Origin: Acidobacteriota bacterium
GTDB taxonomy: Bacteria > Acidobacteriota > Terriglobia > UBA7540
Assembly (NCBI GenBank): GCA_902812465.1
Contig: CADDZE010000003.1
Span: 1 to 64,000, forward strand
Direction: 5' to 3'
Length of the DNA stretch: 64,000 nucleotides
The translations under genes and the position numbers were made by a program. Below, piece by piece: positions 55,364 through 63,062 of this stretch (within the stretch, counting starts at the first letter, position 1; each line of letters opens with the position of its first letter). The notes under the pieces are model-generated. The model saw nothing but the letters and a program-made list of their open reading frames with translations. It did not search any database and was not told the origin of the DNA.

Positions 55364-55945
55364 ATGCGGCGACTGATATGCACTGCCATTGCGTGGGTGA
55401 TCGCCGGGACGTTGGGCGTTGCCCAGGAGCCGCCTCGCGTGCCCCCTCCAGTCGTTCGACGGGTTCCCCCAGCAGTGAGGAAGGGGCAAGCAAAGCGGCC
55501 GCCCGGGTACTTCAAACGCCTGCGTGAGCTGTCTCCCAAGCAACAGGAGCGCGTGATGGCCAACAGCCCAGCCTTTCAGCGTCTGCCCCCTGCACAGCAA
55601 GAGAGGATCCGCGAAAACTTACGGCGCTGGAACGCCCTCACGCCGCAGCAAAAGGCAGTCTTCCGCCAGCGAGAGGAGATCTTCGAGAGCCTCTCGCCGG
55701 ACCAGCGGCAGCAGCTGCGGGCGATTTTCCCTGAGTGGCGCCGCTTGCCTGAGGATCGCCGGAGGGCGTTGATGCAGGCTTTCCGACGCTTGCGGGACAT
55801 GCCAGCGGGGGAGCGGCAAGGTTTTCTCGCGAGCCGTGAACTTGAGCAGCGCTTCTCACCTGAGGAGCGCGGTATTCTGGAGCGGCTGAGCACCCTCCTG
55901 CCCGCCGAATCCCGGCCTGCTTCCCGTGACGGGGACGACGAGTGA
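55364..55945 (+). CDS. DUF3106 secreted protein
   Basis: The ATG at 55364, with GGGAGGAG about 11 bases upstream, gives 193 residues; the open frame runs further upstream without support. A signal peptide (ICTAIAWVIAGTLGVAQ) and a Pro-rich linker are followed by the repeated DUF3106 pattern (FKRLRELSPKQQERVM, FQRLPPAQQERIRENLRRW, WNALTPQQKAVFRQR, SLSPDQRQQLRAIFP). These are short amphipathic helices with conserved L-x-P. The gene sits directly after an ECF sigma/anti-sigma pair, so it is probably part of the same stress operon; its molecular role is unknown. Confidence 0.87.
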   Translation: MRRLICTAIAWVIAGTLGVAQEPPRVPPPVVRRVPPAVRKGQAKRPPGYFKRLRELSPKQQERVMANSPAFQRLPPAQQERIRENLRRWNALTPQQKAVFRQREEIFESLSPDQRQQLRAIFPEWRRLPEDRRRALMQAFRRLRDMPAGERQGFLASRELEQRFSPEERGILERLSTLLPAESRPASRDGDDE

Positions 55946-56026
55946 GCCGCTGTTGCCGCCCCCGAGGGAGGCTCCGGCACAAAGGCTTTGGACGCAGTGC
56001 GCCTCCTTGATTGGCCGACTGTTGCT

Positions 56027-57250
56027 TCAATCGCCGGAAAGGCATTCGTTGCCGGCCTGGCGGTACCGCCGACCCTTCCACGCGATTCCTTTCCCAGCTA
56101 GGCTCATCCACGCGGAACTGATGGCGATCAGGGAGTAGAGACCCATTGCCAGGGGAAGGGTGAGGGCGTACCAGGGAGCCACCCGGTCGGAGCGCAGTAC
56201 TGGCAGGTAGACGAGCAAGCTGAGCGCGCAGGCCGCAACTCCTAGCCAGACAGAAACATGGGTCGGCGGAGCATGTCCGGAGAATAGGTGTCGTGCGGCC
56301 GCCGACATCCAAACCAACCAGGGCAAGATTCCCAACAGGAAGGTGGCGCTTACGATAGCGAGCAGCTTAGCCACGGAGAAGCCAACCCCTTCGAAGGCGG
56401 TCCGGCTTAGCCCTTCCCATAGCTCGCCGAGACCTGAGTACATGCGCGTGCGCAGCAGGCCCCGGCTGCGCATCAGCGCAATCCTGTGTCCATGCTGTTT
56501 GAAGAGCTGGGCGGTTCTGAGGTCTTCAATCAGCGTCCCGCGCAGCGCCGCATAGCCGCCTAAACTTTCAAAGACGCTCCGCCGCATAAGGATGAATCCG
56601 CCAGCCGCGAGCGCTCGCCGCGACGCTGGGCGGTTCACAAGGGGCAGAGGATAGGCTATGCCCAGCAGCAAGGTGAAAGCGGGCAACATGACTCTTTCCC
56701 AGAATCCTCCGAACTCCAGCTGCGGAATCAGCGAGATCAGGTCTAGGTTGTTCGCCAGGGCGCAGCTCATTGCCAGCCGCAGGCTGGCCGGATGGAGGAC
56801 CACGTCCGCGTCTGTGGCCAAAAGCCATTCGCCTTGAGCGGCCTGAGCTGCCAAGTTCAGGGCGTGGACCTTGCCGCGCCAGCCAGGGGGAAGGATTCGA
56901 TTATGAATTACAGTCAGCCTTCCGCCTGACCGCGCTGCCCACTCGTCGGCCAGCGCACCCGTGCGGTCTGTCGAGCCGTCGTCGACGACGATGACCTGAT
57001 AGTTAGGATAGTCGAGGTGCAGCAGGGCTTCGAGTGCCTGCCTCACCACCTCTTCTTCGTTGCGGGCCGGAACCAGGATGGAGACGCTAGGCGCAACCGA
57101 GGGCAGGAGCTGGTGGGAAGCCGGGCCTTCCGAAATGCGTGTTTCTGGCTCCAGGACGATCGATGTTCTGGCCGTCCACAGCCAAATCGTCCCCACACCG
57201 CACCAGAAGAGGCAGGTGAGCCCGAGCAGTGCGGCCAGAATCGTGGTCAT
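56027..57250 (-). CDS. Membrane glycosyltransferase family 2 (HpnB-like)
   Basis: From ATG 57250 the product is 407 residues; no good ribosome site is present there. An N-terminal membrane helix (LAALLGLTCLFWCGVGTIWL) precedes a GT-A domain: SILVPARNEEEVVRQALEAL, VIVVDDGSTDRTGALADEW, LLATDADVVL (DxD metal site) and GGFILMRRSVFESLGGY, with EDLRTAQLFKQHGHR. Three or four membrane helices close the protein. The layout resembles hopanoid-associated glycosyltransferases (HpnB), but no hopanoid gene is close. It converges with the DUF3106 gene. Confidence 0.85.
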   Translation of the reverse strand: MTTILAALLGLTCLFWCGVGTIWLWTARTSIVLEPETRISEGPASHQLLPSVAPSVSILVPARNEEEVVRQALEALLHLDYPNYQVIVVDDGSTDRTGALADEWAARSGGRLTVIHNRILPPGWRGKVHALNLAAQAAQGEWLLATDADVVLHPASLRLAMSCALANNLDLISLIPQLEFGGFWERVMLPAFTLLLGIAYPLPLVNRPASRRALAAGGFILMRRSVFESLGGYAALRGTLIEDLRTAQLFKQHGHRIALMRSRGLLRTRMYSGLGELWEGLSRTAFEGVGFSVAKLLAIVSATFLLGILPWLVWMSAAARHLFSGHAPPTHVSVWLGVAACALSLLVYLPVLRSDRVAPWYALTLPLAMGLYSLIAISSAWMSLAGKGIAWKGRRYRQAGNECLSGD

Positions 57251-57418
57251 AGGGAGAATAGAAAGTTTGCCGGGAACGGCGCAAGATCGGGCAGCCGTAC
57301 CGGGCACGACCTCACTCTGGGCAACGGGATAAACCGAGCCCGCAGCGCGTGCAGCTTTCTGTTCGCGGCCGGCGCCCGGCTGACACAAAGCTACCGCCGC
57401 TTCGCCGCCCGGCCGGGC

Positions 57419-57605
57419 TTACTCAAACTCCGAACACGAAGCGAAGTAGCCGCAGCGTGGGCAGACCAACCGGCAACGCTCTGACACTAGATGCGCTGAA
57501 CATACTGGACAAAATTCGGCTGGCCATTCGGGCCGGCCTGGCGAGCCGAGTGCTTCCGGCGACTCGGAATCTTCCCCGCCTGGCCGCCGGGCCAGACACG
57601 GCCAT
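57419..57605 (-). CDS. Small zinc-ribbon protein (start uncertain)
   Basis: On the minus strand a frame ending in TAA at 57421-57419 spells PEWPAEFCPVCSAHL, then CRLVCPRCGYFASCSEFE. This is a four-Cys zinc ribbon with a C-terminal CxDF/CSEF tail typical of small conserved proteins. The frame continues upstream without an ATG or GTG. The nearest ATG, at 57605, is in another frame and would join if one G were removed from the GGGG run near 57573. A rarer start codon is also possible. The gene lies directly downstream of the AlaA-type aminotransferase on the same strand. It probably binds zinc and a nucleic acid or protein partner. Confidence 0.55.
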
Positions 57606-57675
57606 CCCGGGCGCCGTCCTGCGAGGGTGTTTTCCCGCCGCGTTCCTGGTATTCCTTCACCGCAAATCCATGAGG

Positions 57676-58893
57676 TCAGCAGCCGCTCGCGCGCAGAAAT
57701 TCTGCAATGCTTTGGAAGGCGCGAGTCAGGGTAGCTTCGTCGGGCAGAAAGACCATGCGGAAGTGGCGCGTCCCCGGCTTCTGGCCGAATCCGCTGCCGT
57801 GCACTACCAGCACCTGCTTCTCAATCAGGAGCCGGCGCACGAACTCCTCGTCACTGCCCGAGATGTGGAGCCTCGGAAACGCGTAGAAGGCACCCGTGGG
57901 CCTGACGCAGCTTAGACCCGGGGTCGACTCGCACCATTGCATCGTGAGGTCGCGCCGCGCCCGCAGCTTGCGGACGACTTCCGTTAGGTGGTCCTGGGGG
58001 CCTTCCAGGGCGGGGCGTATGGCATACTGCGCCGGATGATTGCCGCTGAGGCGCGCCCGCAACAACTTGTGAATCCCTTCCACGTAGGGAGCCAGCGCGT
58101 CCGCCGGGCCGCTCACGATCCCCCAGCCGACACGCCACCCCGGTACCAGGTAAGCCTTCGAAAGGCCGTTAAAGGTCACCACTGGAACGTCGGAAGCGAG
58201 CGAGGCCAGAGAAACGTGCGGTTGCCCGTCCAGTATAAGTTTGTCGTAGATCTCGTCGGCCAAGAGCACCAAATGGTGCCTCCGCGCCAGCTCAATGATG
58301 GCCTCGAGCGTAGACCGTGAACAGAGTGCGCCGGTCGGGTTGTTGGGATGGATCACCACGATGGCCCTTGTTCGGGTGTTGATGCGAGCCGCCATATCGT
58401 CCAGGTCCGGCTCCCAGCCTAGCGACTCATCGAGGTGGTAAGGATTCGGCTCGGCGCCCAGTTTGGCCAGGACCGCCGAATAGAGGGGATACTCGGGGCA
58501 GGGGGTCAGGACGTTTTCCCCGGGATTCACCAGCGCCGTCAGGCACAAGTCAACCGCCTCGCTGACGCCCTGGGTCACAAACACGCTCTGGATGTTGCGG
58601 ATACCCTTCCGCTCCGCCTCACTGCGAATCGCCTCCAGCGCATCTTCCAGCCCGGCCGAGGGTGCGTAGCCATCGTATCCATCGCGCATGGCCCGGGCTA
58701 CCGCTTCGACGAGATGGGGCGGGGTACGAAAGTCGAACTTTAGCGGGTCACCCACATTCAGCGGCAGGATCTGTTTGCCCTCGCGCACCAGTTGCTCCGC
58801 CACAACCGCCACATCCCGAATGGCATAGCGCACGCGTTCGAGGCGGGTCGCAGCCGCAACCCTGAGCTGGCGAGTTGTTTCCGTATCGACCAT
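57676..58893 (-). CDS. Class I/II aminotransferase, AlaA-type
   Basis: This 405-residue protein is a fold type I aminotransferase. Marks are YAIRDVAVVAEQLVREGKQI and LNVGDPLKFDFRTPPHLV at the start, YDGYAPSAGLEDALEAI, VFVTQGVSEAVDL, HPNNPTGALCSRS, LADEIYDKLILDG and the Schiff-base lysine in FNGLSKAYLVPGWRVGW. The closing arginine is in TRHFRMVFLPDEATL. The sequence fits the glutamate-pyruvate transaminase AlaA group, though aspartate activity cannot be excluded. It diverges from the HDOD gene. Confidence 0.92.
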   Translation of the reverse strand: MVDTETTRQLRVAAATRLERVRYAIRDVAVVAEQLVREGKQILPLNVGDPLKFDFRTPPHLVEAVARAMRDGYDGYAPSAGLEDALEAIRSEAERKGIRNIQSVFVTQGVSEAVDLCLTALVNPGENVLTPCPEYPLYSAVLAKLGAEPNPYHLDESLGWEPDLDDMAARINTRTRAIVVIHPNNPTGALCSRSTLEAIIELARRHHLVLLADEIYDKLILDGQPHVSLASLASDVPVVTFNGLSKAYLVPGWRVGWGIVSGPADALAPYVEGIHKLLRARLSGNHPAQYAIRPALEGPQDHLTEVVRKLRARRDLTMQWCESTPGLSCVRPTGAFYAFPRLHISGSDEEFVRRLLIEKQVLVVHGSGFGQKPGTRHFRMVFLPDEATLTRAFQSIAEFLRASGC

Positions 58894-59076
58894 AAGCCCC
58901 TTCTAACAGAAAGCCCACAGGGGGTCAAATCACGCGCCGCCTGCGGAGTGGGTCGAAGAGCGCGACGGCGGTCGCGATCTTCAGGCAGCGAACTCGGCGA
59001 GCCTGCCGGGCGCTAAAGAAACCGCCAAGCTTGCCGATAGCCAGATTAGCACCATCCGTCCGTTCAGGAGGCGTCT

Positions 59077-59961
59077 GTGAGCGCGTCTGTGACCCCGAGC
59101 CAAGTGCCGACTCCCTCGGCTCCGCCCCGCGCGCTGGTTAACCTCCCGCCGTTTCCGGCGGTCGCGATGAGGATCCTCCAATTGCTCTCGAAAGAAGATG
59201 TCGGCATGAAGGAGTTGAGCGACCTGATTCGTGCCGACGCCGTCTTCAGCGCCGAGGTGCTCTCCCTGGCCAACTCGCCGCTCTTTGGATTCCGTGCCGA
59301 AGTGAAGAGCATCCTCCAGGCGACTGCCCTGATGGGCTTGCAGCGCGTCAAGGCGCTGGCTTTGACGGTAGGCATAAAGGCGTACATCTCTTCGGCCATC
59401 AAACAGCCCTGCTTGCGCGCCTGCTGGCAGCATAGTTTAGCCTGCGCTCTTGCGGCCGAGGAATTGGCCGCCGTCAGCTTGATCGAGAAGGATGAAGCCT
59501 ATACAGCGGGCTTAATGCACGACATCGGACGGCTAGCTCTGATCGTGATGCACCCCGCTCAGTACGCTGGGCTACTCAGTGAGCCGGCGGAGGATTCCCC
59601 GTCGCTGCTGAGCCGGGAGCGCGAACTGTTCGAGGTCGATCACTGCCAGGCCGGACAATGGTTGGTGGAAGCGTGGGGTCTTCCCAAGTCTTTCAGCGAC
59701 ATCACCGCCCGCCACCACGAACCCGCTTCTCGCGACGCGGTGAACGGTAAGTTCGATCTGCAAGCCCTAGTCCGAACCGCCTGCCGGCTGGCTGACAGTC
59801 TGGGCTTCGCGGTGGCCAAGTGCCACCAAGTGCCAACTCTCCCCCAGGTCCTCGAGGACTTGCCGCAGCGGGAGCGGAACAGGTTTCAGCCTGATCCCGA
59901 CGACCTCGCCATGCGCATCGGCGTGAAGATCAACTGCCTGGATCACAGCTCGGTCTTCTGA
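59077..59961 (+). CDS. HDOD-domain signalling protein
   Basis: A 294-residue protein starting with GTG at 59077 behind AGGAGG. After a Pro/Ala-rich N-terminus, the HDOD domain spans about residues 25-220: LPPFPAVAMRILQLLSKEDV, LIRADAVFSAEVLSLANSPLFG, ALMGLQRVKALAL, ACWQHSLACALAAEEL and AYTAGLMHDIGRLAL. The HD pair is present in MHDIGR, unlike many HDOD proteins, but the rest of the HD metal site is not clear. Such proteins act in signal transduction and can bind second messengers or partner kinases. There is no GGDEF or receiver domain. Confidence 0.9.
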   Translation: MSASVTPSQVPTPSAPPRALVNLPPFPAVAMRILQLLSKEDVGMKELSDLIRADAVFSAEVLSLANSPLFGFRAEVKSILQATALMGLQRVKALALTVGIKAYISSAIKQPCLRACWQHSLACALAAEELAAVSLIEKDEAYTAGLMHDIGRLALIVMHPAQYAGLLSEPAEDSPSLLSRERELFEVDHCQAGQWLVEAWGLPKSFSDITARHHEPASRDAVNGKFDLQALVRTACRLADSLGFAVAKCHQVPTLPQVLEDLPQRERNRFQPDPDDLAMRIGVKINCLDHSSVF

Positions 59962-60102
59962 GGACTTCTCTCGATCGCTGGCTCCGAAGCATTCGCCCAC
60001 CGGGATCTCGCCAGAATTGCCTGGCCTCCTGTCGAATCCGCCCGGGAGAAATCCGAGCTCTAATTCCGCAGGGGAACCCACTGTTTCGTTACGGGTGGCC
60101 AC

Positions 60103-61275
60103 CTACCCACGTTTGGCCGCCACGGTGCGGGCCTTCGAGTTGGAGTGTTCAGCTTTTGTCTCCGCCTGGGCCAGAGCCTCGTCCACCATCTTGTTGAACT
60201 GGTCGGCGGGTGGCGCGCCGGTGACCATTCGCCCGTTGATGAAGATGGTCGGCGTGCTAGCGACACCCAGCTTTTCGCCTTCCCGGCGACCGGCTTCGAC
60301 GCGCGCGAGAGATCCCTTCGAATCGATGCAAGCGGCCAGCTTGAGCTTGTCGATCCCTGCCTGCTCGCCCAGCACCAACATCTGGTCTCGCACGTTGGCG
60401 GCGTTGATCATCCCTTGGTTGGCAAAAATGAGCGTCCGATACTTCTCGAACGCCGAGGGCTGGATCTGGTAGGCGCACTCGTTGGCGATGGCCGCTGTCA
60501 GGGACCAGTCGTGCATCGGCAGGGGAAATTCCTTGAACACGACGCGTACCCGGTCGCCGTACTTGGGCAGGAATTCCTTCTCCAAAAATTCCTGGAAGCG
60601 CGCGCACGTGGGACACTGGAGGTCGGCGTACTCGACGATGGTCACCCGCGCATGGGGTGGCCCCACGCTGGGTTGGTTGGCGGTAACGATGGTTTGCAGA
60701 GCCTGGGCACGCAGGTTGGTCGACAATACGTAGAGGTTACCCAGAAGCAAGGTATGGTGGTCTTTGGTGATGTAAAAGTCCTGGGATTGCGGGCCCCTCT
60801 CGCCGGTGGCCGTCACCCTGATCTGCTCAAAGCCGGAAAACTTCGACTTCTCCGGCGGGCTGGCGGTGAGGCTGACGTTCGCCGGAACCTTAAACTGCTC
60901 CCTCACATGCTGGAGGATCTCCGCCTTGCTGCCGCTGGAAAGGGAATAAAAGTTCCCCAGCGCTAGATACCGGCCGTCCTTGGAGACAAAGATGGTGCTA
61001 TCCTTCTTGTTCGTTCCATCGTCGACGGTGACGGTTGTTTCGTAGTAGCCGGCGACGGGGGACTCGCGGAAGGGCTGGGCACTGATCTTGGTGCCATCCG
61101 GAATTCCGAAGCGCTCGCGGAGAAAGTCCACCACCTTGCCGGTGGTGACGGGGTCGGATCGCCGGGCCGCGCGGCTGGTTTGGGAAACGGCGCGATCCTG
61201 GCTGGTCCACCAGAGCGCCCCGCCGATACTCAGTACTGCGGCCAGGATGGCTGACCGCTTGATATGATGTCTCAA
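60103..61275 (-). CDS. Exported thiol:disulfide oxidoreductase with two DsbC-like N-terminal domains and a DsbA-like domain
   Basis: A 390-residue protein starting with TTG at 61275 (AAAGGA 9 bases upstream) and a signal or anchor segment (AILAAVLSIGGALWW). Two related ~65-residue units follow, at about 47-112 and 119-184, each ending in the pattern DGRYLALGNFYSL or DHHTLLLGNLYVL. They resemble the dimerisation domain of DsbC/DsbG. The catalytic thioredoxin-fold domain then has VEYADLQCPTCARFQEFLEK (CPTC at 221-224) and ASTPTIFINGRMVTG with the cis-Pro. It should form or isomerise disulfides in the periplasm. A shorter paralogue is encoded just upstream on the same strand. Confidence 0.88.
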   Translation of the reverse strand: MRHHIKRSAILAAVLSIGGALWWTSQDRAVSQTSRAARRSDPVTTGKVVDFLRERFGIPDGTKISAQPFRESPVAGYYETTVTVDDGTNKKDSTIFVSKDGRYLALGNFYSLSSGSKAEILQHVREQFKVPANVSLTASPPEKSKFSGFEQIRVTATGERGPQSQDFYITKDHHTLLLGNLYVLSTNLRAQALQTIVTANQPSVGPPHARVTIVEYADLQCPTCARFQEFLEKEFLPKYGDRVRVVFKEFPLPMHDWSLTAAIANECAYQIQPSAFEKYRTLIFANQGMINAANVRDQMLVLGEQAGIDKLKLAACIDSKGSLARVEAGRREGEKLGVASTPTIFINGRMVTGAPPADQFNKMVDEALAQAETKAEHSNSKARTVAAKRG

Positions 61276-61381
61276 GGTTTGTGATCCTTTCTACCGGGCG
61301 TTTCCCGCCCGCATGATCTGGTTTCCCCTTACCAGCGCCTGCACCGTGGCCTTGCGGCTGGCCGCGCTTCCCTTCCTGAGC

Positions 61382-62308
61382 CTACTTACCCGCCAGGGCT
61401 TCGTCTACTGCCTTGTAAACGTCTTGTGGCGCGGCTCCCACCACCATCCTGCCGTTGATGAAAAACGTGGGGGTGCTGGCGACTGCCAGGGTCTGGCCTT
61501 CCACGAAATCCTTCTCGACGCGCGGCAGGGTGGACCTGGCATCTATACACGGCGCCAGTTTGTCGCGGTCGATGCCTGCCTGCTGGGCGAGGTTCAGCAG
61601 TTGATCGCGCGCGCGGCTGGCGTTGATTTCCGCCTGGTGCTGAAAAATCAGCGAGCGGTAAGCCAGGTACTTCTCCGGGGCCTCCTGATAGGCGCACGCG
61701 CTTGCCACCGACCCTTCCAGCGCCCAGTCGTGAACGTTGACGAGCGGATATTCCTTGAAAATCACCCTTACCTTGCCCTGGTATTTGGGCAGCAGCTCCT
61801 TTTCCAGGAACTGCTGGGCGCGGGCGCACGTGGGGCACTGGAGATCGGCGTATTCGACGATGGTCACCGGCGCCCCTGACGGGCCCACGCTGGGCACGTG
61901 GTCCGTCGAAATTTCGCGCTCCACCTCGCGCCGCGGATCCGCGCCCAAAGTGTAAATGTTTCCCTGGATCAGGTAGCGCCCGTCCTTGGACACATAGAAG
62001 TCCCGCGACTGCCTCTGTCGGCCTTCGCCCAGGGTGATGGTGGTGGTGTAATAACCAGGAAACGGAGAAGGCCGGAAGGGGCCGATGGTTAGGGTGGCAT
62101 CGGGAGGGATGGGGAACCTTCCGCGGAAGTAAGTGGCGATTCTTGCGCGGATTACCGATTCATTCTCTTCCGCGCGACTGGTTGGCGCTGCCTTGTCGCG
62201 CCTAGAAGGCGCAGAGGATTGCCCCTTCTCCGTCCCCACGGCCAAGGCACCCACGGTCAGGAGAAGCAGACTGACACCGGCCTCAAAGCGGGGGCTGGCC
62301 CTTCGCAA
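61382..62308 (-). CDS. Paralogous exported thiol:disulfide oxidoreductase with one DsbC-like domain
   Basis: The frame is open to 62419, but the N-terminus there is Gly/Ala-rich. A TTG at 62308 gives 308 residues with a clear signal segment (AGVSLLLLTVGALAVG), matching the paralogue's TTG start. One DsbC-like unit (about residues 55-122, ending DGRYLIQGNIYTL) is followed by the DsbA-like domain: VEYADLQCPTCARAQQFLEK (CPTC at 157-160) and ASTPTFFINGRMVVG. It lies 106 bases upstream of the two-unit paralogue, so the pair arose by tandem duplication with loss or gain of one N-terminal unit. Substrates are unknown. Confidence 0.86.
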   Translation of the reverse strand: MRRASPRFEAGVSLLLLTVGALAVGTEKGQSSAPSRRDKAAPTSRAEENESVIRARIATYFRGRFPIPPDATLTIGPFRPSPFPGYYTTTITLGEGRQRQSRDFYVSKDGRYLIQGNIYTLGADPRREVEREISTDHVPSVGPSGAPVTIVEYADLQCPTCARAQQFLEKELLPKYQGKVRVIFKEYPLVNVHDWALEGSVASACAYQEAPEKYLAYRSLIFQHQAEINASRARDQLLNLAQQAGIDRDKLAPCIDARSTLPRVEKDFVEGQTLAVASTPTFFINGRMVVGAAPQDVYKAVDEALAGK

Positions 62309-63062
62309 TGACGAAACCCCATCCCCTGGTGCCAACGCCACTCTTGCGCTGGCCCCAACTCGTACACAACCACCGCCCGCGCAGCCCGCCCTTTGACCAC
62401 TTGCAGGCAGGCCGCCCAAGATGAGCGGTCACTAAGACGGCGGCAGCATTCCTGAGCTGTTGTCGATTTTAGCCAAGCCCGGCTCGGAAAATCAATTTCC
62501 AGCGCAACGGTCGCCGGATGCGATCCACCTCCCCGCAGAACGCGGAACAGTGCTTCCGCACCGCTTTGGCATGGGATTTCGGGAGTCCGGTCTCGATTTT
62601 TCAACAACATATCCGGTTCGTTTTGTCAAATTGCTATCTGCTCCCTTGCCTTGGGGATTCACCCCCAGCCTGTCGTTGCGGTTCCGCCGCCGGTACTTTG
62701 ACAACATGCGTCACAGACTAAACGTTTCGCCGAAGCGACGACAAGGTCGCGCCCGGAGAGGTTTGTTTACAGTTGTTTACGTGCGGAGCTAAGGTTTTGA
62801 GGCCTGGGGCAGGGGGTGAGGTTCCCTTGCCGGCGGCTGTTGAAAGTAGGTCGTTTCGCCTGAACGCGGCGGAGTGCGGTTCCCTGTTTGGCCCGGCTCG
62901 AGCTTGACCCGAGGCCAGTGGCGCGAGACTGCGCTGCGCTTTCCGGCATTGCACGCCTCGTGCTACGATGCAGTTTAGTCGCCGCCCGACGGTGAGCAGG
63001 TTCCGCCGCTGGGCCTCTGCCTCGCATCTTCTTCTGTGAGCCTTCTGTGAGCCGGCAAACCT
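62309..63062. other. Divergent intergenic region before trpS
   Basis: About 750 bases without a recognisable gene. It holds the second copy of a 31-base motif (62601-62631) and several TTGACA/TTGTCA hexamers (near 62622 and 62697) without good -10 partners. No tryptophan leader peptide or T-box is evident ahead of trpS. Confidence 0.45.
62601..62631. repeat. 31-base motif shared with 16972-17002
   Basis: 26 of 31 bases are identical to the copy at 16972-17002, with no gap. Read on the minus strand it starts TTTGACAAAACGAACCGGAT and contains a -35-like TTGACA upstream of the thiol oxidoreductase genes. Confidence 0.5.

Noticed and set aside
62309-63062. T-box or Trp leader ahead of trpS
   Set aside because: No T-box sequence, specifier loop or Trp-rich leader peptide is seen.
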